From NCBI GenBank assembly GCA_009829735.1, contig CM020620.1:1801447-1865446 (forward strand): 64,000 nucleotides of DNA. Reading direction: 5' to 3'. Positions 22,162 through 35,278 of the stretch are shown here, in pieces; position 1 is the first letter of the stretch, and the number at the start of each line of letters is the position of its first letter. The notes under the pieces are model-generated. The model had not been told where the DNA came from. It did not search any database and saw only the letters and a program-made list of their open reading frames with translations. Position numbers and translations under genes: made by a program. The stretch is from Pyropia yezoensis (lineage: Eukaryota > Rhodophyta > Bangiophyceae > Bangiales > Bangiaceae).

Positions 22162-25100
22162 TTATAGATACCGTGACCAGTACGGACTCCCAAATTGAAC
22201 GTTAAGGGTTAGAAGTAGCCCCCCTAATATTAGGGTCACAATACGGACAACCATATTGCTACACGTACGCTCTTGACGGGCGTCGAGCCCGGTGAACCGG
22301 GCCTCGATGCGGGCCAGTGATGCCATCAGGGCCCCTGGTGAAGGTGGCGGCGGCGTGAGGTCGGCAGAGGACAGTTGCGGCGGTCCGCCGCCCCGGGCCG
22401 TCCGTGTCGTACCAAACGCCGATCCGGCACCGGAGAGCATCGGCGTCTCAATGTTGTCGATCGGGTTACCGATCCGGTTCCCGGGTTCAGCTCCGGGGTC
22501 GGCGTCGACGCCGATCCGTCATCTTGAACGTTCCCCGTCTCTTGGGTAGACATAGTCACAATCAGTCAACCGACGTAACAATCACCACGAATAAGAGAGC
22601 GAGGGGGTAGTTGGGGGCGGGTAACAGTAGATCGAAGTCAAACGCAACCACTCAACACAATCAAACAGATCGCAGCACCACGAGTACAAGAAACGGACTG
22701 GATCCCTATCCGTGTGCCAGGGCCGAAGACGGCGTCACCACCAGGTGACGGAAACCCGTCCCTGCTGCTCCATCAATGTAGCACAATAGGAATCCGCTGC
22801 ACGTCCACTCTCAGGGAACACTCACCACGGGGGATCGGCACCAACGTCACCGGGAGGCCAAGGTTGCTGTCCTTGGAGCGCAAGCCACGGGACCAAGATG
22901 GGAGCCCAAATGGAGGGGTTTTGTTGTTCTACCTTGGCCGGCGGTGGATTCGCCGCCGGCCCCCTCGTTATAAACCCTCGGAGACACTACTAACTACCCT
23001 CCACCCCAAGATGCAAGTCCCTCTGGTCATACGTAACTTATAGATACCGTGACCAGTACGGACTCCCAAATTGAACGTTAAGGGTTAGAAGTAGCCCCCC
23101 TAATATTAGGGGTCACAATACGGACAACCATATTGCTACACGTACGCTCTTGACGGGCGTCGAGCCCGGTGAACCGGGCCTCGATGCGGGCCAGTGATGC
23201 CATCAGGGAGTCCCCTGGTGAAGGTGGCGGCGGCGTGAGGTCGGCAGAGGACAGTTGCGGCGGTCCGCCGCCCCGGGCCGTCCGTGTCGTACCAAACGCC
23301 GATCCGGCACCGGGAGAGCATCGGCGTCTCAATGTTGTCGATCGGGTTACCGATCCCGGTTCCCGGGTTCAGCTCCGGGGTCGGCGTCGACGCCGATCCG
23401 TCATCTTGAACGTTCCCCGTCTCTTGGTAGACATAGTCACAATCAGTCAACCGACGTAACAATCACCACGAATAAGAGAGCGAGGGGTAGTTGGGGNNNN
23501 NNNNNNNNNNNNNNNNNNNNNNNNNNNNNNNNNNNNNNNNNNNNNNNNNNNNNNNNNNNNNNNNNNNNNNNNNNNNNNNNNNNNNNNNNNNNNNNNNNNN
23601 NNNNNNNNNNNNNNNNNNNNNNNNNNNNNNNNNNNNNNNNNNNNNNNNNNNNNNNNNNNNNNNNNNNNNNNNNNNNNNNNNNNNNNNNNNNNNNNNNNNN
23701 NNNNNNNNNNNNNNNNNNNNNNNNNNNNNNNNNNNNNNNNNNNNNNNNNNNNNNNNNNNNNNNNNNNNNNNNNNNNNNNNNNNNNNNNNNNNNNNNNNNN
23801 NNNNNNNNNNNNNNNNNNNNNNNNNNNNNNNNNNNNNNNNNNNNNNNNNNNNNNNNNNNNNNNNNNNNNNNNNNNNNNNNNNNNNNNNNNNNNNNNNNNN
23901 NNNNNNNNNNNNNNNNNNNNNNNNNNNNNNNNNNNNNNNNNNNNNNNNNNNNNNNNNNNNNNNNNNNNNNNNNNNNNNNNNNNNNNNNNNNNNNNNCGAA
24001 GACGGCGTCACCACCAGGGTGACGGAAACCCGTCCCCTGCTGCTCCATCAATGTAGCACAATAGGAATCCGCTGCACGTCCACTCTCAGGGAACACTCAC
24101 CACGGGGGATCGGCACCAACGTCACCGGGAGGCCAAGGTTGCTGTCCTTGGAGCGCAAGCCACGGGACCAAGATGGGAGCCCAAATGGAGGGGGTTTTGT
24201 TGTTCTACCTTGGGCCGGCGGTGGATTCGCCGCCGGCCCCCTCGTTATAAACCCTCGGAGACACTACTAACTACCCTCCACCCCAAGATGCAAGTCCCTC
24301 TGGTCATACGTAACTTATAGATACCGTGACCAGTACGGACTCCCAAATTGAACGTTAAGGGTTAGAAGTAGCCCCCTAATATTAGGGTCACAATACGGAC
24401 AACCATATTGCCTACACGTACGCTCTTGACGGGCGTCGAGCCCGGTGAACCGGGCCTCGATGCGGGCCAGTGATGCCATCAGGGAGTCCCCTGGTGAAGG
24501 TGGCGGCGGCGTGAGGTCGGCAGAGGACAGTTGCGGCGGTCCGCCGCCCCCGGCCGTCCGTGTCGTACCAAACGCCGATCCGGCACCGGAGAGCATCGGC
24601 GTCTCATGTTGTCGATCGGGTTACCGATCCCGGTTCCCGGGTTCAGCTCCGGGGTCGGCGTCGACGCCGATCCGTCATCTTGAACGTTCCCCGTCTCTTG
24701 GGTAGACATAGTCACAATCAGTCAACCGACGTAACAATCACCACGAATAAGAGAGCGAGGGGTAGTTGGGGGCGGGTAACAGTAGATCGAAGTCAAACGC
24801 AACCACTCAACACAATCAAACAGATCGCAGCACCACGAGTACAAGAAACGGACTGGATCCCTATCCGTGTGCCAGGGCCGAAGACGGCGTCACCACCAGG
24901 GTGACGGAAACCCGTCCCCTGCTGCTCCATCAATGTAGCACAATAGGAATCCCGCTGCACGTCCACTCTCAGGGAACACTCACCACGGGGGATCGGCACC
25001 AACGTCACCGGGGAGGCCAAGGTTGCTGTCCTTGGAGCGCCAAGCCACGGGACCAAGATGGGAGCCCAAATGGGAGGGGTTTTGTTGTTCTACCTTGGCC

Positions 25101-25599
25101 GGCGGTGGATTCGCCGCCGGCCCCCTCGTTATAAACCCTCGGAGACACTACTAACTACCCTCCACCCAAGATGCAAGTCCCTCTGGTCATACGTAACTTA
25201 TAGATACCGTGACCAGTACGGACTCCCCAAATTGAACGTTAAGGGTTAGAAGTAGCCCCCCTAATATTAGGGTCACAATACGGACACCATATTGCTACAC
25301 GTACGCTCTTGACGGGCGTCGAGCCCGGTGAACCGGGCCTCGATGCGGGCCAGTGATGCCATCAGGGAGTCCCCTGGTGAAGGTGGCGGCGGCGTGAGGT
25401 CGGCAGAGGACAGTTGCGGCGGTCCGCCGCCCCCGGCCGTCCGTGTCGTACCAAACGCCGATCCGGCACCGGAGAGCATCGGCGTCTCAATGTTGTCGAT
25501 CGGGTTACCGATCCCGGTTCCCGGGTTCAGCTCCGGGGTCGGCGTCGACGCCGATCCGTCATCTTGAACGTTCCCCGTCTCTTGGGTAGACATAGTCAC
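22162..25599 (-). pseudogene. Four consecutive frame-broken array-unit ORF copies around the assembly gap
   Basis: The copies ending near 22162, 23041, 24315 and 25199 carry one or more single-base insertions or deletions, nearly all in homopolymers (for example at about 22331, 22474, 23109, 23312, 24374, 24607 and 25286). A fifth broken copy lies at about 26964-27360, with an extra G near 27154. Their concentration beside the N gap suggests low-quality sequence rather than biological decay. Confidence 0.6.
23497..23996. other. Assembly gap of exactly 500 N inside the array
   Basis: The flanking bases stop in the unit leader (after GTTGGGG) and resume about 109 bp later in the unit (CGAAGACGG). 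The true missing length should therefore be 109 bp plus a whole number of 883-bp units, so 500 is a placeholder. Confidence 0.95.
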
Positions 25600-28500
25600 A
25601 ATCAGTCAACCGACGTAACAATCACCACGAATAAGAGAGCGAGGGGGTAGTTGGGGGCGGGTAACAGTAGATCGAAGTCAAACGCAACCACTCAACACAA
25701 TCAAACAGATCGCAGCACCACGAGTACAAGAAACGGACTGGATCCCTATCCGTGTGCCAGGGCCGAAGACGGCGTCACCACCAGGGTGACGGAAACCCGT
25801 CCCCTGCTGCTCCATCAATGTAGCACAATAGGAATCCGCTGCACGTCCACTCTCAGGGAACACTCACCACGGGGGATCGGCACCCAACGTCACCGGGAGG
25901 CCAAGGTTGCTGTCCTTGGAGCGCAAGCCACGGGACCAAGATGGGAGCCCAAATGGGAGGGGTTTTGTTGTTCTACCTTGGCCGGCGGTGGATTCGCCGC
26001 CGGCCCCCTCGTTATAAACCCTCGGAGACACTACTAACTACCCTCCACCCCAAGATGCAAGTCCCTCTGGTCATACGTAACTTATAGATACCGTGACCAG
26101 TACGGACTCCCAAATTGAACGTTAAGGGTTAGAAGTAGCCCCCCTAATATTAGGGTCACAATACGGACAACCATATTGCTACACGTACGCTCTTGACGGG
26201 CGTCGAGCCCGGTGAACCGGGCCTCGATGCGGGCCAGTGATGCCATCAGGGAGTCCCCTGGTGAAGGTGGCGGCGGCGTGAGGTCGGCAGAGGACAGTTG
26301 CGGCGGTCCGCCGCCCCCGGCCGTCCGTGTCGTACCAAACGCCGATCCGGCACCGGAGAGCATCGGCGTCTCAATGTTGTCGATCGGGTTACCGATCCCG
26401 GTTCCCGGGTTCAGCTCCGGGGTCGGCGTCGACGCCGATCCGTCATCTTGAACGTTCCCCGTCTCTTGGGTAGACATAGTCACAATCAGTCAACCGACGT
26501 AACAATCACCACGAATAAGAGAGCGAGGGGGTAGTTGGGGGCGGGTAACAGTAGATCGAAGTCAACGCAACCACTCAACACAATCAAACAGATCGCAGCA
26601 CCACGAGTACAAGAAACGGACTGGATCCCTATCCGTGTGCCAGGGCCGAAGACGGCGTCACCACCAGGGTGACGGAAACCCGTCCCCTGCTGCTCCATCA
26701 ATGTAGCACAATAGGAATCCGCTGCACGTCCACTCTCAGGGAACACTCACCACGGGGGATCGGCACCAACGTCACCGGGAGGCCAAGGTTGCTGTCCTTG
26801 GAGCGCAAGCCACGGGACCAAGATGGGAGCCCAAATGGGAGGGGTTTTGTTGTTCTACCTTGGCCGGCGGTGGATTCGCCGCCGGCCCCCTCGTTATAAA
26901 CCCTCGGAGACACTACTAACTACCCTCCACCCCAAGATGCAAGTCCCTCTGGTCATACGTAACTTATAGATACCGTGACCAGTACGGACTCCCAAATTGA
27001 ACGTTAAGGGTTAGAAGTAGCCCCCCTAATATTAGGGTCACAATACGGACAACCATATTGCTACACGTACGCTCTTGACGGGCGTCGAGCCCGGTGAACC
27101 GGGCCTCGATGCGGGCCAGTGATGCCATCAGGGAGTCCCCTGGTGAAGGTGGCGGGCGGCGTGAGGTCGGCAGAGGACAGTTGCGGCGGTCCGCCGCCCC
27201 CGGCCGTCCGTGTCGTACCAAACGCCGATCCGGCACCGGAGAGCATCGGCGTCTCAATGTTGTCGATCGGGTTACCGATCCCGGTTCCCGGGTTCAGCTC
27301 CGGGGTCGGCGTCGACGCCGATCCGTCATCTTGAACGTTCCCCGTCTCTTGGGTAGACATAGTCACAATCAGTCAACCGACGTAACAATCACCACGAATA
27401 AGAGAGCGAGGGGGTAGTTGGGGGCGGGTAACAGTAGATCGAAGTCAAACGCAACCACTCAACACAATCAAACAGATCGCAGCACCACGAGTACAAGAAA
27501 CGGACTGGATCCCTATCCGTGTGCCAGGGCCGAAGACGGCGTCACCACCAGGGTGACGGAAACCCGTCCCCTGCTGCTCCATCAATGTAGCACAATAGGA
27601 ATCCGCTGCACGTCCACTCTCAGGGAACACTCACCACGGGGGATCGGCACCAACGTCACCGGGAGGCCAAGGTTGCTGTCCTTGGAGCGCAAGCCACGGG
27701 ACCAAGATGGGAGCCCAAATGGGAGGGGTTTTGTTGTTCTACCTTGGCCGGCGGTGGATTCGCCGCCGGCCCCCTCGTTATAAACCCTCGGAGACACTAC
27801 TAACTACCCTCCACCCCAAGATGCAAGTCCCTCTGGTCATACGTAACTTATAGATACCGTGACCAGTACGGACTCCCAAATTGAACGTTAAGGGTTAGAA
27901 GTAGCCCCCCTAATATTAGGGTCACAATACGGACAACCATATTGCTACACGTACGCTCTTGACGGGCGTCGAGCCCGGTGAACCGGGCCTCGATGCGGGC
28001 CAGTGATGCCATCAGGGAGTCCCCTGGTGAAGGTGGCGGCGGCGTGAGGTCGGCAGAGGACAGTTGCGGCGGTCCGCCGCCCCCGGCCGTCCGTGTCGTA
28101 CCAAACGCCGATCCGGCACCGGAGAGCATCGGCGTCTCAATGTTGTCGATCGGGTTACCGATCCCGGTTTCCGGGTTCAGCTCCGGGGTCGGCGTCGACG
28201 CCGATCCGTCATCTTGAACGTTCCCCGTCTCTTGGGTAGACATAGTCACAATCAGTCAACCGACGTAACAATCACCACGAATAAGAGAGCGAGGGGGTAG
28301 TTGGGGGCGGGTAACAGTAGATCGAAGTCAAACGCAACCACTCAACACAATCAAACAGATCGCAGCACCACGAGTACAAGAAACGGACTGGATCCCTATC
28401 CGTGTGCCAGGGCCGAAGACGGCGTCACCACCAGGGTGACGGAAACCCGTCCCCTGCTGCTCCATCAATGTAGCACAATAGGAATCCGCTGCACGTCCAC

Positions 28501-31500
28501 TCTCAGGGAACACTCACCACGGGGGATCGGCACCAACGTCACCGGGAGGCCAAGGTTGCTGTCCTTGGAGCGCAAGCCACGGGACCAAGATGGGAGCCCA
28601 AATGGGAGGGGTTTTGTTGTTCTACCTTGGCCGGCGGTGGATTCGCCGCCGGCCCCCTCGTTATAAACCCTCGGAGACACTACTAACTACCCTCCACCCC
28701 AAGATGCAAGTCCCTCTGGTCATACGTAACTTATAGATACCGTGACCAGTACGGACTCCCAAATTGAACGTTAAGGGTTAGAAGTAGCCCCCCTAATATT
28801 AGGGTCACAATACGGACAACCATATTGCTACACGTACGCTCTTGACGGGCGTCGAGCCCGGTGAACCGGGCCTCGATGCGGGCCAGTGATGCCATCAGGG
28901 AGTCCCCTGGTGAAGGTGGCGGCGGCGTGAGGTCGGCAGAGGACAGTTGCGGCGGTCCGCCGCCCCCGGCCGTCCGTGTCGTACCAAACGCCGATCCGGC
29001 ACCGGAGAGCATCGGCGTCTCAATGTTGTCGATCGGGTTACCGATCCCGGTTCCCGGGTTCAGCTCCGGGGTCGGCGTCGACGCCGATCCGTCATCTTGA
29101 ACGTTCCCCGTCTCTTGGGTAGACATAGTCACAATCAGTCAACCGACGTAACAATCACCACGAATAAGAGAGCGAGGGGGTAGTTGGGGGCGGGTAACAG
29201 TAGATCGAAGTCAAACGCAACCACTCAACACAATCAAACAGATCGCAGCACCACGAGTACAAGAAACGGACTGGATCCCTATCCGTGTGCCAGGGCCGAA
29301 GACGGCGTCACCACCAGGGTGACGGAAACCCGTCCCCTGCTGCTCCATCAATGTAGCACAATAGGAATCCGCTGCACGTCCACTCTCAGGGAACACTCAC
29401 CACGGGGGATCGGCACCAACGTCACCGGGAGGCCAAGGTTGCTGTCCTTGGAGCGCAAGCCACGGGACCAAGATGGGAGCCCAAATGGGAGGGGTTTTGT
29501 TGTTCTACCTTGGCCGGCGGTGGATTCGCCGCCGGCCCCCTCGTTATAAACCCTCGGAGACACTACTAACTACCCTCCACCCCAAGATGCAAGTCCCTCT
29601 GGTCATACGTAACTTATAGATACCGTGACCAGTACGGACTCCCAAATTGAACGTTAAGGGTTAGAAGTAGCCCCCCTAATATTAGGGTCACAATACGGAC
29701 AACCATATTGCTACACGTACGCTCTTGACGGGCGTCGAGCCCGGTGAACCGGGCCTCGATGCGGGCCAGTGATGCCATCAGGGAGTCCCCTGGTGAAGGT
29801 GGCGGCGGCGTGAGGTCGGCAGAGGACAGTTGCGGCGGTCCGCCGCCCCCGGCCGTCCGTGTCGTACCAAACGCCGATCCGGCACCGGAGAGCATCGGCG
29901 TCTCAATGTTGTCGATCGGGTTACCGATCCCGGTTCCCGGGTTCAGCTCCGGGGTCGGCGTCGACGCCGATCCGTCATCTTGAACGTTCCCCGTCTCTTG
30001 GGTAGACATAGTCACAATCAGTCAACCGACGTAACAATCACCACGAATAAGAGAGCGAGGGGGTAGTTGGGGGCGGGTAACAGTAGATCGAAGTCAAACG
30101 CAACCACTCAACACAATCAAACAGATCGCAGCACCACGAGTACAAGAAACGGACTGGATCCCTATCCGTGTGCCAGGGCCGAAGACGGCGTCACCACCAG
30201 GGTGACGGAAACCCGTCCCCTGCTGCTCCATCAATGTAGCACAATAGGAATCCGCTGCACGTCCACTCTCAGGGAACACTCACCACGGGGGATCGGCACC
30301 AACGTCACCGGGAGGCCAAGGTTGCTGTCCTTGGAGCGCAAGCCACGGGACCAAGATGGGAGCCCAAATGGGAGGGGTTTTGTTGTTCTACCTTGGCCGG
30401 CGGTGGATTCGCCGCCGGCCCCCTCGTTATAAACCCTCGGAGACACTACTAACTACCCTCCACCCCAAGATGCAAGTCCCTCTGGTCATACGTAACTTAT
30501 AGATACCGTGACCAGTACGGACTCCCAAATTGAACGTTAAGGGTTAGAAGTAGCCCCCCTAATATTAGGGTCACAATACGGACAACCATATTGCTACACG
30601 TACGCTCTTGACGGGCGTCGAGCCCGGTGAACCGGGCCTCGATGCGGGCCAGTGATGCCATCAGGGAGTCCCCTGGTGAAGGTGGCGGCGGCGTGAGGTC
30701 GGCAGAGGACAGTTGCGGCGGTCCGCCGCCCCCGGCCGTCCGTGTCGTACCAAACGCCGATCCGGCACCGGAGAGCATCGGCGTCTCAATGTTGTCGATC
30801 GGGTTACCGATCCCGGTTCCCGGGTTCAGCTCCGGGGTCGGCGTCGACGCCGATCCGTCATCTTGAACGTTCCCCGTCTCTTGGGTAGACATAGTCACAA
30901 TCAGTCAACCGACGTAACAATCACCACGAATAAGAGAGCGAGGGGGTAGTTGGGGGCGGGTAACAGTAGATCGAAGTCAAACGCAACCACTCAACACAAT
31001 CAAACAGATCGCAGCACCACGAGTACAAGAAACGGACTGGATCCCTATCCGTGTGCCAGGGCCGAAGACGGCGTCACCACCAGGGTGACGGAAACCCGTT
31101 CCCTGCTGCTCCATCAATGTAGCACAATAGGAATCCGCTGCACGTCCACTCTCAGGGAACACTCACCACGGGGGATCGGCACCAACGTCACCGGGAGGCC
31201 AAGGTTGCTGTCCTTGGAGCGCAAGCCACGGGACCAAGATGGGAGCCCAAATGGGAGGGGTTTTGTTGTTCTACCTTGGCCGGCGGTGGATTCGCCGCCG
31301 GCCCCCTCGTTATAAACCCTCGGAGACACTACTAACTACCCTCCACCCCAAGATGCAAGTCCCTCTGGTCATACGTAACTTATAGATACCGTGACCAGTA
31401 CGGACTCCCAAATTGAACGTTAAGGGTTAGAAGTAGCCCCCCTAATATTAGGGTCACAATACGGACAACCATATTGCTACACGTACGCTCTTGACGGGCG

Positions 31501-33734
31501 TCGAGCCCGGTGAACCGGGCCTCGATGCGGGCCAGTGATGCCATCAGGGAGTCCCCTGGTGAAGGTGGCGGCGGCGTGAGGTCGGCAGAGGACAGTTGCG
31601 GCGGTCCGCCGCCCCCGGCCGTCCGTGTCGTACCAAACGCCGATCCGGCACCGGAGAGCATCGGCGTCTCAATGTTGTCGATCGGGTTACCGATCCCGGT
31701 TCCCGGGTTCAGCTCCGGGGTCGGCGTCGACGCCGATCCGTCATCTTGAACGTTCCCCGTCTCTTGGGTAGACATAGTCACAATCAGTCAACCGACGTAA
31801 CAATCACCACGAATAAGAGAGCGAGGGGGTAGTTGGGGGCGGGTAACAGTAGATCGAAGTCAAACGCAACCACTCAACACAATCAAACAGATCGCAGCAC
31901 CACGAGTACAAGAAACGGACTGGATCCCTATCCGTGTGCCAGGGCCGAAGACGGCGTCACCACCAGGGTGACGGAAACCCGTCCCCTGCTGCTCCATCAA
32001 TGTAGCACAATAGGAATCCGCTGCACGTCCACTCTCAGGGAACACTCACCACGGGGGATCGGCACCAACGTCACCGGGAGGCCAAGGTTGCTGTCCTTGG
32101 AGCGCAAGCCACGGGACCAAGATGGGAGCCCAAATGGGAGGGGTTTTGTTGTTCTACCTTGGCCGGCGGTGGATTCGCCGCCGGCCCCCTCGTTATAAAC
32201 CCTCGGAGACACTACTAACTACCCTCCACCCCAAGATGCAAGTCCCTCTGGTCATACGTAACTTATAGATACCGTGACCAGTACGGACTCCCAAATTGAA
32301 CGTTAAGGGTTAGAAGTAGCCCCCCTAATATTAGGGTCACAATACGGACAACCATATTGCTACACGTACGCTCTTGACGGGCGTCGAGCCCGGTGAACCG
32401 GGCCTCGATGCGGGCCAGTGATGCCATCAGGGAGTCCCCTGGTGAAGGTGGCGGCGGCGTGAGGTCGGCAGAGGACAGTTGCGGCGGTCCGCCGCCCCCG
32501 GCCGTCCGTGTCGTACCAAACGCCGATCCGGCACCGGAGAGCATCGGCGTCTCAATGTTGTCGATCGGGTTACCGATCCCGGTTCCCGGGTTCAGCTCCG
32601 GGGTCGGCGTCGACGCCGATCCGTCATCTTGAACGTTCCCCGTCTCTTGGGTAGACATAGTCACAATCAGTCAACCGACGTAACAATCACCACGAATAAG
32701 AGAGCGAGGGGGTAGTTGGGGGCGGGTAACAGTAGATCGAAGTCAAACGCAACCACTCAACACAATCAAACAGATCGCAGCACCACGAGTACAAGAAACG
32801 GACTGGATCCCTATCCGTGTGCCAGGGCCGAAGACGGCGTCACCACCAGGGTGACGGAAACCCGTCCCCTGCTGCTCCATCAATGTAGCACAATAGGAAT
32901 CCGCTGCACGTCCACTCTCAGGGAACACTCACCACGGGGGATCGGCACCAACGTCACCGGGAGGCCAAGGTTGCTGTCCTTGGAGCGCAAGCCACGGGAC
33001 CAAGATGGGAGCCCAAATGGGAGGGGTTTTGTTGTTCTACCTTGGCCGGCGGTGGATTCGCCGCCGGCCCCCTCGTTATAAACCCTCGGAGACACTACTA
33101 ACTACCCTCCACCCCAAGATGCAAGTCCCTCTGGTCATACGTAACTTATAGATACCGTGACCAGTACGGACTCCCAAATTGAACGTTAAGGGTTAGAAGT
33201 AGCCCCCCTAATATTAGGGTCACAATACGGACAACCATATTGCTACACGTACGCTCTTGACGGGCGTCGAGCCCGGTGAACCGGGCCTCGATGCGGGCCA
33301 GTGATGCCATCAGGGAGTCCCCTGGTGAAGGTGGCGGCGGCGTGAGGTCGGCAGAGGACAGTTGCGGCGGTCCGCCGCCCCCGGCCGTCCGTGTCGTACC
33401 AAACGCCGATCCGGCACCGGAGAGCATCGGCGTCTCAATGTTGTCGATCGGGTTACCGATCCCGGTTCCCGGGTTCAGCTCCGGGGTCGGCGTCGACGCC
33501 GATCCGTCATCTTGAACGTTCCCCGTCTCTTGGGTAGACATAGTCACAATCAGTCAACCGACGTAACAATCACCACGAATAAGAGAGCGAGGGGGTAGTT
33601 GGGGGCGGGTAACAGTAGATCGAAGTCAAACGCAACCACTCAACACAATCAAACAGATCGCAGCACCACGAGTACAAGAAACGGACTGGATCCCTATCCG
33701 TGTGCCAGGGCCGAAGACGGCGTCACCACCAGGG

Positions 33735-34793
33735 TGTAGCAGTACTCCCAAGCACCAACCCCGAGTCAGGGAAGGAAGAGGAGTATTGCCGATATCCCAA
33801 CTTGGGACACCGGAAGCAAGCACCTCCACACAGCCGAACACGGAACTTGCGTGTGGTGAGCGGGTCCACTCACCAAGGCACGAACAAGATGTGTCGGAGC
33901 CAGACGGTGTTTTCTTGCTTGGCCAGCCAAGGTGGGCCCTCCCCGCCTTGCTGTCCCTCCTTATCAACCCTCCTCACACGCTCACGCAACCCCTCAAAAC
34001 ACTCAGAAAATGAACCCTCAAACAAACCAATCATATCACTCCACATGCAAAGAACTCAAAGCGTAGAAATCCGTCTGGCTCCCGTGCAAAAATCCCAAGA
34101 AACAAATACCAGCAGCATTACCCTGCTCTAGTATGTCGGAAGTCCTAGTCGAATTTCCGTCCAGAAGTCAGAAGTTTCACCATCGTGGGTCGGGTGAATT
34201 TCGACTTCCGGTCAGGTCCACTTGACCCGAATCTTCAAAGTATTGGTACCGAATTCCGGCCCAATCTCCCACATTTCCCCCTTCTCAAAAGTCCAGCCGT
34301 CCCGGTGGACGTCCAATCAGCGGCGAGTCGCAGTGACCGGGAGAGGAGGATGCAATTCCCGAGTTGAGATGCAAAGTACGGTGCATCGCTGGCGTCTAGC
34401 GTGCACCAGGGTTACGCCGGGGTTGCACTCGCGTCCGGCGGGGCCCTCCGGGAGAGGCAGTCCCTCTCCGTGGGGTGCGCTCTCTGCCCTGACACTGGGT
34501 AGAGGAGCCCCCTCCACGCGAAACAGGTGTGGGGGAAAGTCGTCCCCCACCTGGTCAGGGTGCTCCACGGGTGGACTCACGTGTGGGTGAGCCCCCCTAA
34601 TCTGGGTGTCGGCGTACCTCCGCCACACCCCCTGCCCCTCAACTGGAGGAGTAGGGCGTCGACGTTCTCACTCGGAACGTCGACCTGCACCTGCCCCTTC
34701 AGTTGGGGTACGGTTGCTCTCGGGGGGTCGGGTTGTGTCCCCCCCTTCAGCTCGATCCACCCCCAGCTGGCTCTCTGCGGGGTGTTCCTCACT
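33735..34793 (-). repeat. LTR of element 2 (right border uncertain)
   Basis: The + strand begins TGTAGCAGTACTCCC, matching the TGTAGCA terminus of element-1 LTRs and array units. One candidate right end is CA at 34792-34793, directly followed by the pyrimidine run CTCCTTCCCCCCCTTTCT, which is a good polypurine tract on the minus strand; this gives about 1059 bp. The other is CACA at 33978, giving 244 bp, supported by similarity of the CCTTATCAACCCTC region to the TATA region of the array LTR. The second LTR copy that would decide this is not in the window. Confidence 0.55.
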
Positions 34794-34817
34794 CCTTCCC
34801 CCCCTTTCTAGTCAGGG

Positions 34818-35278
34818 TTGAGGGGTGTGCGCACCCCGAGTTGGGGGTGTTGCACTCGGTCGCCGGCGGTGGGACTCGGCCGCCGGTGCGGGGTCTTCTC
34901 TCCCCTTCGTGTGTGCGGGCGGGTGTGTGCCTTCCCGCCGCTGCTCCCTCGCGTCGGCGGGTCTGTCTCTTCCCGCCGTGCGGTTGGTGTCGTTGGTTGG
35001 GGTGGTGTCTTCCCCCTTCCGCCCCTGTGTCGGGCGTCTTCGTTGTCGGTGGGGGCGTGGGTTGTGTTCCCCCCCCTTTGTCCTCGTTGGCGGGGTTGTG
35101 TCTTCCCCGCGCTGCCCCTTGTGTCGGGCTTCTTCGTTGTCGGTGGGGGGTGTGGGTCGTGTCCCCCCCCCTTGCTCTACCTCACCGAGTCGGTCAAGGT
35201 TGGTTGTCGTCGGAGGGGGAGCGGGTCGTGTCCCCCCCCGTGCTCAACCTCACCGAGTCGGTCAAGGTTGGTCGCGTG
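34818..35278 (+). repeat. Imperfect G/C-run minisatellite upstream of aORF2
   Basis: The region consists of alternating GTCGGTGGGGG and TCCCCCCCC blocks. A block with TTCGTTGTCGGTGGGGG recurs at about 35037 and 35131, and CTCACCGAGTCGGTCAAGG occurs twice (about 35180 and 35250). It is open in one frame, but I see no support for coding. It is the 5' region of aORF2 on the + strand. Confidence 0.55.

Larger units (their letters stand above)
9650..33734 (-). repeat. Tandem array of ~27 copies of an 883-bp retroelement-derived unit
   Basis: The same sequence recurs every 883 bp, with copies nearly identical outside scattered homopolymer indels. Read on the minus strand, each unit holds an LTR-like segment ending TGCTACA, a four-base spacer, the 15-mer TGGAGCAGCAGGGGA (identical to the element-1 primer site), a 206-nt leader, a 131-codon ORF and a short purine-rich stretch before the next LTR. 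The unit is thus an LTR plus a short internal region, repeated with shared LTRs, as expected if a TRIM-like non-autonomous element was tandemly amplified. The array begins mid-unit at the element-1 LTR and ends mid-unit at 33734 where element 2 starts. A 500-N gap lies inside. Confidence 0.93.

Noticed and set aside
23255-24270. Long ORFs across 23497-23996 and 39158-39657
   Set aside because: They consist largely of N and exist only because N has no stop codons.
9650-33734. CRISPR array or rDNA
   Set aside because: The unit is 883 bp with no short repeat-spacer structure, no rRNA-like sequence, and a eukaryotic retroelement layout.
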